Below, piece after piece: positions 50,229 to 58,523 of a stretch of 64,000 bases of DNA. The notes below the pieces were generated by a model. That model searched no databases. It was not told where the DNA came from and saw nothing but the letters and a program-made list of their open reading frames with translations. The first letter of the stretch is position 1. Each line of letters opens with the position of its first letter. The translations under genes were made by a program, and so were the position numbers. Origin of the DNA: UBA2040 sp041751955 (GTDB lineage Bacteria > Bacteroidota > Bacteroidia > Flavobacteriales_D > Crocinitomicaceae); contig JBGSIB010000003.1 of the NCBI GenBank assembly GCA_041751955.1, forward strand, positions 18,799 through 82,798, read 5' to 3'.

Positions 50229-52041
50229 AAAATTTCGGGAAAGGATTAACCTTGCCATTTACGGCAAAAAATCTCAAGTTCTGGGTACTTTTAATGTGCT
50301 TTATGTTCTTGTTTCTCTTTTCTCTGTTGGAGTTCTCATTTACAATTATGGTTTTCACCTAAATGCCGAACAAAGTGCCTTCGCATTCAGTTTGTTACAG
50401 TTTAGTTTTGCTTTTTATATTCTGCGCTTCCTTGTCAAAATTTTATTTGAATTTGATGTGCCCGGGTTCCTGAAAAATAATTGGTTCGAGGGTTCTGTCT
50501 TGGCCTTGTTGGTCTTGGAAGGAATCTATTTTAATTTGACGGGTTCTTTCCTGATTGAACCCTTATTTACGAGCATGGGGTTCACGAATTTCTCTGACTT
50601 CTCCATGATTTTTGTGCAAGTTTTTATCTTCATTTTAATGATGACCAATGTGGTCAAACAACGTCGATTTAAGCCTTGGACAAAAGTTCATCCTGGATGG
50701 CTTTTTACTTTTTCCATTGCGTTTATGACCATTCTTGGGGCAGGTTTCTTAATGCTTCCGGAAATGTCGAAAAGCGGAGTTAATTTCATAGATGCACTCT
50801 TCACTTCTATGTCGTCAGTAAGTGTTACCGGCCTCACAACCTTTGACATTTCTGATCAACTGACAACAAAAGGTCAAGTTGTGGTTATGATTTTGATGAA
50901 ATTGGGAGGTTTAAATACCATTGCTTTTGGTGCCTTGATGTTGGTAGTTGCTAAATTCGGTGTGGGAATAAAATATCATGAAGTAATAGAGGATTTTGTG
51001 AATCAAGACTCGCTTTTGAAAGCCAATTCAATGTTAGCAAAAATTGTACTTTGGGCGACCACGATCGAGGTAATCGGTATCATTTTACTTTATCTCGGAT
51101 TTGGTAATCAAGGTATTTTTGCAGACGAAGGCACACGTATTTTTCATTCTGTTTTCCATGGTATTTCTGGTTTTAATAATGCTGGTTTGTCCTCTTTACA
51201 TGGAGGTATGATGCATCCAGACGTTTTGCACAACACTTTCGTGCATACAGTTTTGATGATTCTCTTTTTCTTAGGTGGTTTTGGGATGATTTATGTATTC
51301 GATTTATTTGAAATCAAACGCGTTCGTGAGCGGATGCGGATGCCGTGGAAAAAGATAGAATTTGGAACGCAAATCTCGCTCTATTTTACACTAGGCTTAC
51401 TCTTTTTTGGTGCAATCATCTTTTTTATTTTTGAGTACAACAATACCTTGACGCATAAATCCTTTTTTGCGGATTTCGTATCTTCTTTTTTTATGTCCAT
51501 GACCACCAGAAATGCTGGTTTTAACGTTGTAGATACAGCTGCTTTAACAACACCAGTTCTCATCGTCTTTTTGTTTTTGATGTTCGTAGGAGCTTCTTCA
51601 GGATCAGCAGGTGGGGGAATTCGAACCTCAACTTTTGCCGTTATTTGGGCGTCTGTTATTTCAACGATAAAAGGGAAAAAAAATACCGAATTGTTTAAAC
51701 GAACAATTGATCACGAAATGGTGTTAAAAGCATACGCAATTATGATGTTTTTTGTCGCGGGAAACATTATAGGACCTTTCGTTCTTGCCATTTCAGAAGC
51801 CGATTTAATTGCAACAGGAAAGTATGATTTTATGGATTTAATATTCGAACATGTTTCAGCTGCCAGTACTGTTGGGTTATCCACTGGTCTGACAAGTGAA
51901 TTGAGCAGCGTTGGAAAATTCGTTTTGATTATCGCCATGTTTATCGGTCGTGTAGGTACATTAACCTTAGCCTATCTAATTGGTAAACGTGTCATCAGTA
52001 GAAATTATAAATATCCGAAGGGTCACACCATGTTAGGATAA
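50218..52041 (+). CDS. TrkH/KtrB-type potassium uptake protein
   Basis: A 607-residue channel-like protein. The first about 130 residues add four membrane segments, then four pore repeats follow. Selectivity filters are visible as SVSVTGLTTFD, GISGFNNAGLSS, MTTRNAGFNVVD and SAASTVGLSTGLT, so all four conserved glycines are kept. ASSGSAGGGIRTSTFAV is the gating-loop region before the third membrane pair. The regulatory TrkA/KtrA partner is not in the window. The start overlaps the kinase gene by 11 bases. Confidence 0.88.
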   Translation: MDIRKFRERINLAIYGKKSQVLGTFNVLYVLVSLFSVGVLIYNYGFHLNAEQSAFAFSLLQFSFAFYILRFLVKILFEFDVPGFLKNNWFEGSVLALLVLEGIYFNLTGSFLIEPLFTSMGFTNFSDFSMIFVQVFIFILMMTNVVKQRRFKPWTKVHPGWLFTFSIAFMTILGAGFLMLPEMSKSGVNFIDALFTSMSSVSVTGLTTFDISDQLTTKGQVVVMILMKLGGLNTIAFGALMLVVAKFGVGIKYHEVIEDFVNQDSLLKANSMLAKIVLWATTIEVIGIILLYLGFGNQGIFADEGTRIFHSVFHGISGFNNAGLSSLHGGMMHPDVLHNTFVHTVLMILFFLGGFGMIYVFDLFEIKRVRERMRMPWKKIEFGTQISLYFTLGLLFFGAIIFFIFEYNNTLTHKSFFADFVSSFFMSMTTRNAGFNVVDTAALTTPVLIVFLFLMFVGASSGSAGGGIRTSTFAVIWASVISTIKGKKNTELFKRTIDHEMVLKAYAIMMFFVAGNIIGPFVLAISEADLIATGKYDFMDLIFEHVSAASTVGLSTGLTSELSSVGKFVLIIAMFIGRVGTLTLAYLIGKRVISRNYKYPKGHTMLG

Positions 52042-52049
52042 AAAGTACA

Positions 52050-52781
52050 ATGGAAAAAAAAGAAGTAAAACCCTACGGGAAAGACGACCAATCGAAGAAA
52101 GAAGAGGTTCGTGATATGTTCAACAACATTTCAGGTAAGTATGACTTCTTGAATCATTTCCTTTCCATGGGAATAGATAAAATTTGGCGAAAAAAAGCGA
52201 TTCGCATTTTAAAAGAAATTAATCCCAAAAAGATTTTGGATATTGCCACGGGAACGGCTGATTTTGCTGTAGCTGCCTTGGCACTCAATCCAGATGAAAT
52301 TGTAGGTCTTGACATTTCCGAAGGCATGTTGAAAGTTGGTCAACAGAAAATAGAGAAAAAAGGGGTAGATAAAATTATTCGTCTTGTAGTCGGTGATAGT
52401 GAAAATTTGCCCTTTGAAGACAATTATTTCGATGCACTTACTGTTGGATTTGGCGTGCGTAATTTCGAAAATCTAGAAAATGGTTTAGCTGAAATGTTAC
52501 GGGTCGTTCGTCCAGAAGGTAAATTGGTCATTTTGGAATTTTCTAAACCTAAGAAATTTCCTGTAAAACAAACTTTTGGTTTCTATTCGAAACACGTTAT
52601 TCCGTTTTTAGGAAAGAGCATTTCCAAAGATGAGAAAGCCTACGCATATCTTCCTGAGTCTGTTCAAGCGTTTCCGGAAGGACAAGAATTTGTATCCATT
52701 CTGGAAAAAATCGGTTATAAAAATGTGCAATCTCAATTGGTGTCTGGCGGAATAGCAACTATTTATATCGGTAGAAAATAA
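52050..52781 (+). CDS. menG: Demethylmenaquinone methyltransferase
   Basis: A 243-residue SAM methyltransferase of the UbiE/MenG family, which methylates demethylmenaquinone in the last step of menaquinone synthesis. Motifs are VRDMFNNISGKYDFLNHFLS at the N-terminus, LDIATGTADFAVAAL (SAM motif I), LDISEGML, DALTVGFGVRNFENLE and LEFSKPKKFPVK. Length is normal. It lies eight bases after TrkH and 40 bases before the PorT gene; menG/ubiE next to porT is an arrangement I know from other Bacteroidota. Confidence 0.92.
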   Translation: MEKKEVKPYGKDDQSKKEEVRDMFNNISGKYDFLNHFLSMGIDKIWRKKAIRILKEINPKKILDIATGTADFAVAALALNPDEIVGLDISEGMLKVGQQKIEKKGVDKIIRLVVGDSENLPFEDNYFDALTVGFGVRNFENLENGLAEMLRVVRPEGKLVILEFSKPKKFPVKQTFGFYSKHVIPFLGKSISKDEKAYAYLPESVQAFPEGQEFVSILEKIGYKNVQSQLVSGGIATIYIGRK

Positions 52782-52820
52782 AAATTGACAATATTAAAAG
52801 TGCACTTTCGTTTTGTAGAC

Positions 52821-53534
52821 ATGTTGAAATGGACTCTTTTCTTGTTTTGTTTTGTTTCTTTCCAATCGTTTGGTCAAATACAAAAACCCAAGAACTATTC
52901 TCGCTTTGATGAGAGACGGGCCCATTTTGGGTTTATGCTCGGTGTAAATCAGGCGGATTTTGCCTTATACCAGAACATTGATGCCTTCAATCAATTTGGC
53001 GTGAAGTCTGTAGTTACCAAATCGCAGGTAGGCGGACAACTCGGCATAGTTTCTACACTCAGACTGGGCTCGCCTACAACACGTTTACGTTTTCTCCCTT
53101 CCCTGTCTTTTCAAGAAAGATTGGTGACTTACACGTACATGAGTAAAAAAGATCCAACGAAAGATTCTTTGGTAGACCAGCGAGTGGCCAGTACAGATTT
53201 GGATTTCCCATTGATGTTTCAATTCAGAACAATGCGTCACAATAACTTCGCAAGTTATGTTTTAGGAGGTATGCAATACTCGCTTGATTTGCAGTCTCAA
53301 CAAAATGCTAGTCAAGATTTGAACAATCCTTTTCTAAAAATAAAAAGAGATGATTTTCAAGCGCAAGCCGGAGTCGGTGTTGAATTTTTCGCAACTTATT
53401 TCAAGTTTGGTATAGAGTTGAAATACTCCCAAGGATTTGTAAATTCTTTCATTCAAGATAATACGGCAGTTTCGCGCCCAATTGATTTTCTCTACAACCG
53501 AGTTTGGCTCATTTCCTTTATTTTTGAAGGATAA
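52821..53534 (+). CDS. porT: PorT-family outer-membrane protein of the type IX secretion system
   Basis: A 237-residue protein with signal peptide (LKWTLFLFCFVSFQSFGQ). The mature chain is a small beta barrel: HFGFMLGVNQADFALYQN at the start, then paired amphipathic strands and a C-terminal strand NRVWLISFIFEG ending in an aromatic-rich segment. This, with the place after menG, is typical of PorT/SprT, which is needed for T9SS function and gliding. I chose ATG 52821 over a TTG at 52785 because it places the basic residue and hydrophobic core of the signal peptide correctly. Its TAA overlaps the ATG of the next gene by one base. Confidence 0.75.
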   Translation: MLKWTLFLFCFVSFQSFGQIQKPKNYSRFDERRAHFGFMLGVNQADFALYQNIDAFNQFGVKSVVTKSQVGGQLGIVSTLRLGSPTTRLRFLPSLSFQERLVTYTYMSKKDPTKDSLVDQRVASTDLDFPLMFQFRTMRHNNFASYVLGGMQYSLDLQSQQNASQDLNNPFLKIKRDDFQAQAGVGVEFFATYFKFGIELKYSQGFVNSFIQDNTAVSRPIDFLYNRVWLISFIFEG

Positions 53535-55090
53535 TGCCTGAAAGTATTCAAATACAGATTTTGCCCGAACAGGCAACGGACCTGCAATGGATTGAGAAAA
53601 CTCTTGCCACACGTTTGTGTCTGGAATTAGGTGCTTTTCAATTTCGATGGAAAAAGCGTTCTATTGATGCCAGAAAAAGGGAAATCAAAATCAATGCGAC
53701 GTTCGAATATATTTCCATAAATGAAACTTGGCCTGAAGCCAGTCATTTCGTTCCAAAAAAAGTCGATAACAAAAAGCGCATTCACATAATAGGTGCTGGA
53801 CCAGCAGGCCTATTTGCCGCACTTCGCTGCATAGAATTGGGCTGGAAACCTGTAGTTTATGAGCGTGGAAAAGATGTCCGCGCACGAAGAAGAGATTTAG
53901 CGAATTTGAATAAAAATCATCATGTCGATAACAATTCAAACTATTGTTTTGGCGAAGGGGGAGCGGGCACGTATTCTGATGGAAAGCTCTATACCCGAAG
54001 CAAAAAAAGAGGTGATGTAGAAAAAACATTGAACTGGTTTGTTGATTTTGGTGCCGATCTTGATATTTTGGTCGATGCGCATCCTCATATTGGTACAAAT
54101 AAATTGCCGCAAATCATAGTCGCTATGCGTGAACAAATCATTCAAGCTGGCGGCGAGGTACATTTCGAATCCAAAATGACGGATTTGAAATTGGAAAAAG
54201 GAAAAATAGAAACCATAACTATTAATGATCAAAAAGAAGTAGCGGTAGAAAACTTGATTTTGGCAACAGGACATTCAGCTCGAGATATTTTTGAGCTTTT
54301 GTATCGCAAGAAAATTAAACTCAATGCCAAACCATTCGCGCTAGGCGTGCGTGTGGAGCATAGACAGGAGTTTATCGATAAATTGCAATACCATGGCCGC
54401 AAAAGCGATGAATACCTCCCTCCAGCGTCTTATGCATTGGTTACTCAGGTAAAAGATAAAGGTGTTTTCTCATTTTGTATGTGTCCTGGTGGAATTATCG
54501 CTCCCTGTGCCACGGAAAATGGAGAAGTAGTAACCAACGGTTGGTCACCTTCGAAAAGGAATAATCCGTATAGTAATTCCGGTATTGTTGTCACCATTTC
54601 TCCTGAAGATTTTGAAAACCCTGCTGATCCTATGGTCTGTTTGAATTTTCAAAGAGAAGTTGAACAAAAATGCTGGGAAGCAGCAGGTAAATCGCAAAAT
54701 GTTCCTGCCCAATGTTTGCAAGATTTTATTGATGGCAAGATTTCAAAAAGTTTCCCCAGAAGTTCCTACCAACCGGGAATCACAAGTGTTGATTTAAACG
54801 AAGTTCTGCCAAAAATGATTACTGAAAGGTTGCGCATTGCCTTTTTAGAGTTCAATAAAAAAATGAAAGGTTTTGTCAGCAACGATGCAGTGTTACATGC
54901 ACCTGAATCCAGAACATCGAGCCCCATTCAAATTCCAAGAGATAAAGAAACCATGACGCATCCTGAAGTGGAAAATTTATATCCATGTGCAGAAGGGGCT
55001 GGTTACGCTGGAGGAATTGTTTCTGCCGCTATTGATGGAATGAATTGTGTAGAGGCAATTGTTTCAAGATCGGAAAAACTCACTGAGTAA
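53534..55090 (+). CDS. FAD-dependent dehydrogenase, COG2509 type
   Basis: A 518-residue flavoprotein. After about 85 N-terminal residues the FAD dinucleotide motif is HIIGAGPAGLFAALRC (about 85-100), followed by VVYERGKDVRARRRD, NYCFGEGGAGTYSDGKLYTR, LILATGHSARDIFELL and a C-terminal YPCAEGAGYAGGIVSAAIDG that closes the FAD site. This is the pattern of the widely conserved FAD-dependent proteins of COG2509, whose substrate is unknown. A Cys pair (SFCMCPGG) lies near residue 316. The end overlaps the convergent methyltransferase gene by 27 bases. Confidence 0.8.
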   Translation: MPESIQIQILPEQATDLQWIEKTLATRLCLELGAFQFRWKKRSIDARKREIKINATFEYISINETWPEASHFVPKKVDNKKRIHIIGAGPAGLFAALRCIELGWKPVVYERGKDVRARRRDLANLNKNHHVDNNSNYCFGEGGAGTYSDGKLYTRSKKRGDVEKTLNWFVDFGADLDILVDAHPHIGTNKLPQIIVAMREQIIQAGGEVHFESKMTDLKLEKGKIETITINDQKEVAVENLILATGHSARDIFELLYRKKIKLNAKPFALGVRVEHRQEFIDKLQYHGRKSDEYLPPASYALVTQVKDKGVFSFCMCPGGIIAPCATENGEVVTNGWSPSKRNNPYSNSGIVVTISPEDFENPADPMVCLNFQREVEQKCWEAAGKSQNVPAQCLQDFIDGKISKSFPRSSYQPGITSVDLNEVLPKMITERLRIAFLEFNKKMKGFVSNDAVLHAPESRTSSPIQIPRDKETMTHPEVENLYPCAEGAGYAGGIVSAAIDGMNCVEAIVSRSEKLTE

Positions 55091-55792
55091 AATTCCAGTA
55101 GCATTCGCAACGTTTAAAGATTCAGCGGACCCAAAACGAGGAATAGTTAGTTTTTCATCGATGTATTTTTGTACTTCCTTCGAAATTCCATTTCCTTCAT
55201 TTCCCATGACCAGAATGGCTTCGTTTTCCAGTTTTTTCTGATAAACATTTTCACCTTCAAGCAAAGCGCCGTATTTCGACCGAGAATCGTTCGCTAAATA
55301 TGTTGTAAGATCAAGATAACGCATTTGCGTTCGGTAAATAGAACCCATAGTCGCTTGAATAACTTTTGGATTATAGCAATCGGCTGTGTCACTTGAACAA
55401 ACTATGTCATCAATTCCAAACCAATCTGCTAGGCGAATAATCGTTCCCAAATTGCCAGGATCTTGAATTTGATCAAGTACGAGTGTAAATTTTTTATTTT
55501 TTGCTTCGATTTTCGGAATCTTTAAAATGGCCAAACATTTGTTCGGTGTTTTTAAGCCGGATATTTGTTCTATTTCAGTTTTCGTAATTTCAAATACGAC
55601 TTCAAAACCTTTCAACCAACTGATATCCATGTTTTTATCTACGAAAACTTCTTCTACAATTTGGCGTGAAAATTGAAGAGCTTCTTTCACCATTTTCTCA
55701 CCTTCAACAAGGAACATTTGTTCTTTATCGCGGTTCTTTTTCAAACGCAAGGAGCGAAGAAATTTAATCTTGTTTTTGGAAATTTTTTCCAC
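55064..55792 (-). CDS. TrmH/SpoU family RNA methyltransferase
   Basis: A 242-residue SPOUT enzyme. The N-terminal substrate-binding domain (FLVEGEKMVKEAL) is followed by the knotted domain with motif 1 LVLDQIQDPGNLGTIIRLADW (Asn and Arg conserved), motif 2 LVMGNEGNGIS and motif 3 IPRFGSAESLNVANATGILL. Members 2'-O-methylate ribose in tRNA or rRNA; the target here is unknown. The start is a GTG at 55792. It is divergent from tamL and convergent with the FAD dehydrogenase gene. Confidence 0.85.
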   Translation of the reverse strand: MEKISKNKIKFLRSLRLKKNRDKEQMFLVEGEKMVKEALQFSRQIVEEVFVDKNMDISWLKGFEVVFEITKTEIEQISGLKTPNKCLAILKIPKIEAKNKKFTLVLDQIQDPGNLGTIIRLADWFGIDDIVCSSDTADCYNPKVIQATMGSIYRTQMRYLDLTTYLANDSRSKYGALLEGENVYQKKLENEAILVMGNEGNGISKEVQKYIDEKLTIPRFGSAESLNVANATGILLSEFFRS

Positions 55793-55805
55793 GTGAGTAA
55801 ATTGT

Positions 55806-55813
55806 TATTTTTG
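55806..55813 (+). promoter_or_regulatory. -7 promoter box for tamL
   Basis: TATTTTTG matches TAnnTTTG and ends 19 bases before the GTG of tamL. A TTG at 55776-55778 is too far upstream to be a standard -33 element. Confidence 0.5.
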
Positions 55814-55832
55814 TTCAACGAATAAACACCGA

Positions 55833-58520
55833 GTGACGAAGTTCAAAGCTACATATATTCTTGCAATTTTTACTTTTTTGGTGTCTTCTTGTAACATCAC
55901 CAAGCATGTGCCAGACGGAAAATATTTGGTCAAGAAAAACAAAATAAGTGTCACAGGCGATGATTTAGATGAAGATGCTTTGGCAGAAATCATACGTCAA
56001 CCTGCCAATTTCAAGACAACTGGATTAAAGTTAAAACTAATCGCCTTCAATATTGTTGATTCGACTCGCGTAGCAGAAAAGCGAATTCGTAAGAACAGTA
56101 AAATAGATAGAAAAAACACAAAAAAGAGGGGTCGACAGGAAAGAATCAACGAAAAACGAATAAAAAAAGCGAGAAGAAAAAAACAAGAATATTACACGAA
56201 AAAGATTATTCCATTAAAAGATACCTTAGACCCAAGACTTTTCATTCGTGAATGGATGAAATACAAATATGGCGAACCACCTGTAATTTTTGATTCTACG
56301 GCCTTTGAAAAGACAATTGATCAGCATTTAAAATACTTAGAGAAAAAAGGATATTACGAAGGTTCTACTTGTGGCGACGTGATTTATAAACGACGAAAAA
56401 AGGTAGTCATTCGTTATGATTTGAATACCGGACCGCGACTGTTTATCGATTCAGTAAACTATCAGTCAGATACACCCTACATGGTCGATAAGTTTCTCGA
56501 TTATTTAGAAAACACCGACAAATACGAATCATTGAAAGGAAAACCCTTTGATCGAGATATTTTAGACGATTATCGTTCCAAAGTAGCAAAAGTTTTTCGT
56601 GATGACAGGCATTATGGTTACAGTGCGTCAGTCATCTCCTACGTGGTAGATACGAATAATATGGATACACATGGTGTGATTGTAACCATGAAGTTTTCAG
56701 ATCGAGTGCGTTATCATCCTGACTATAAGGATAGTTTGATATATATTAAAATTCAACCCACAGTTGTTCGAAACGTTTATTTCCATATTAGTGACACTAC
56801 TTTATTCAATGGAAATTTCACAGATTCTATGGAAGCCCTAGGTTTGTCTCCGATAGATGGACAATACATCAATAATCTTGATACTTTGTTTTATAATGAA
56901 ATTTGGGATAAAAAGAAAGATAAGCTTGCCACCAATAGAATGGCCACGTTTATGTTCAATGAAAAAATGTTTGTAGAGCCAGGCGTTATTGAATCGCAAA
57001 ATTATCTTGAACAAGGTGAGTGGTACAAAGAATATTATATAAATCGAACCTACACAAGGCTTTTACAACTCGATTTATTTGTTTCCATTAAACCACAAAT
57101 TATAGATGTGTTTGGCACAAATCAAATTGACGTGCATTATTATTTAGTGCCAGCCGAGAAAGAAAGTTTTGGTTTTGAACCTAGAGCAACCAACTCAAAC
57201 GGTTATTTTGGCGCGACAGCTTCTATCTATTATATTAACAACAATCTTTTTGGAGGAGCACAAAAATTACGCTTATCATTGACTGGTGGTTTAGAGTCTC
57301 AACCGCTTGTTTTTGACCCGACATTGACAGAAACCGATGCAGGAAAGCTAGGTCGAACGTTCAACACACTGGAATTGGGTCCAAGCTTTATATTTGATGT
57401 CCCGGGCTTATTTCCTACAAAAATAACCGCTTTGAGTAAGAAACACCGTCCAAGAACTGTGATTTCCGGAGCCTACAACTATCAAAGACGGACTGAATTT
57501 TTTAGACAAACTTTTCAAGCTAACTACATGTGGAAAATGTTCGTGAATAAAACACAAGTTTTCCAATACGGTTTACCTATGGTTTCATTGATAAAGTTTG
57601 TGAACATAACCAAGTCAGCAGATTTTGAGAATCAACTTTTGCTACAGAACGATTTATTTCTACAGAATTCGTATTCCGATCAATTCATTTGGCAAGATTG
57701 GAAATTCAATTTCGAGTATAAAAATGTCAATAAGGATGATTTTAATCTAAAGAAAAACGCACAAATTTATTACAATGGCTCATTTGATCCTGCAGGTAAT
57801 TTTCTCAGTTTATTTCAATCAACTCAAGACACAAATGAGCTTGGTCGCTATCAAATTTTCGGTGTTCCATATTCCCGTTTTGTTCGTCTAGATAATGATT
57901 TCATCATTTCAAAAGCGATAAACACAAAAACGAGTGCCCACTTTAGAATGTTGGCAGGAGGTGGTCTTCCAAGTGGAAATAAAGAAACATCTCTGCCGTT
58001 TGATTATAGTTTCTTTGGGGGAGGATCAAACGATAACAGAGGATGGAGAGCACGTTCCTTAGGTCCAGGAGTTTATAAATACATGTTGGATACCAATAGG
58101 ACAGTAACGCAAATTGCGGATATCCGTTTGAGCGCTTCAACAGAATACCGATTTTCTATTAATTCTACCTTAAAGGGGGCTGTATTTTTAGATGCTGGAA
58201 ACGTTTGGACAGCTAGAAATGATGAAAATAGGCCAGGAAGTCAATTCACCTCCGATTTCTATAAACAAATAGCTTACTCAGCCGGTTTTGGACTGCGAAT
58301 TGATTTTGATTATTTCATCATTCGTTTTGATATCGGCATACCATTGAACAACGTAAGTTTACCAAAAGATTCGCGATGGATATGGAACTCCAGAAGTGCT
58401 ATGATTGATGAGTTAATCAATTCATACGGACAAGAAACCTATGATAGATTAAACGCTGAAGGAAAAATACCAAGTCCTTTTATTATCCAACCTCATTTCG
58501 GTATTGGATATCCATTCTAA
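55833..58520 (+). CDS. tamL: TamL: lipoprotein BamA/TamA-family outer-membrane assembly factor
   Basis: An 895-residue Omp85-family protein starting with GTG. It has a lipoprotein signal (ILAIFTFLVSSC, acceptor Cys at residue 20), a feature of the Bacteroidota TamL group and not of classical TamA or BamA. Residues 83-124 are an extremely basic stretch (about half Lys/Arg). POTRA-like domains follow (for example YLEKKGYYEGSTC and VRYHPDYKDSLIYIKI). The C-terminal barrel contains LRLSLTGGLESQPLVFD and FFGGGSNDNRGWRARSLGPG, which includes the conserved RGW motif region, and ends in aromatic IGYPF. It inserts barrel proteins with TamB; no tamB gene is in the window. Neighbours menG, porT and SpoU support the identity. 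Confidence 0.82.
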   Translation: MTKFKATYILAIFTFLVSSCNITKHVPDGKYLVKKNKISVTGDDLDEDALAEIIRQPANFKTTGLKLKLIAFNIVDSTRVAEKRIRKNSKIDRKNTKKRGRQERINEKRIKKARRKKQEYYTKKIIPLKDTLDPRLFIREWMKYKYGEPPVIFDSTAFEKTIDQHLKYLEKKGYYEGSTCGDVIYKRRKKVVIRYDLNTGPRLFIDSVNYQSDTPYMVDKFLDYLENTDKYESLKGKPFDRDILDDYRSKVAKVFRDDRHYGYSASVISYVVDTNNMDTHGVIVTMKFSDRVRYHPDYKDSLIYIKIQPTVVRNVYFHISDTTLFNGNFTDSMEALGLSPIDGQYINNLDTLFYNEIWDKKKDKLATNRMATFMFNEKMFVEPGVIESQNYLEQGEWYKEYYINRTYTRLLQLDLFVSIKPQIIDVFGTNQIDVHYYLVPAEKESFGFEPRATNSNGYFGATASIYYINNNLFGGAQKLRLSLTGGLESQPLVFDPTLTETDAGKLGRTFNTLELGPSFIFDVPGLFPTKITALSKKHRPRTVISGAYNYQRRTEFFRQTFQANYMWKMFVNKTQVFQYGLPMVSLIKFVNITKSADFENQLLLQNDLFLQNSYSDQFIWQDWKFNFEYKNVNKDDFNLKKNAQIYYNGSFDPAGNFLSLFQSTQDTNELGRYQIFGVPYSRFVRLDNDFIISKAINTKTSAHFRMLAGGGLPSGNKETSLPFDYSFFGGGSNDNRGWRARSLGPGVYKYMLDTNRTVTQIADIRLSASTEYRFSINSTLKGAVFLDAGNVWTARNDENRPGSQFTSDFYKQIAYSAGFGLRIDFDYFIIRFDIGIPLNNVSLPKDSRWIWNSRSAMIDELINSYGQETYDRLNAEGKIPSPFIIQPHFGIGYPF

Positions 58521-58523
58521 AAT

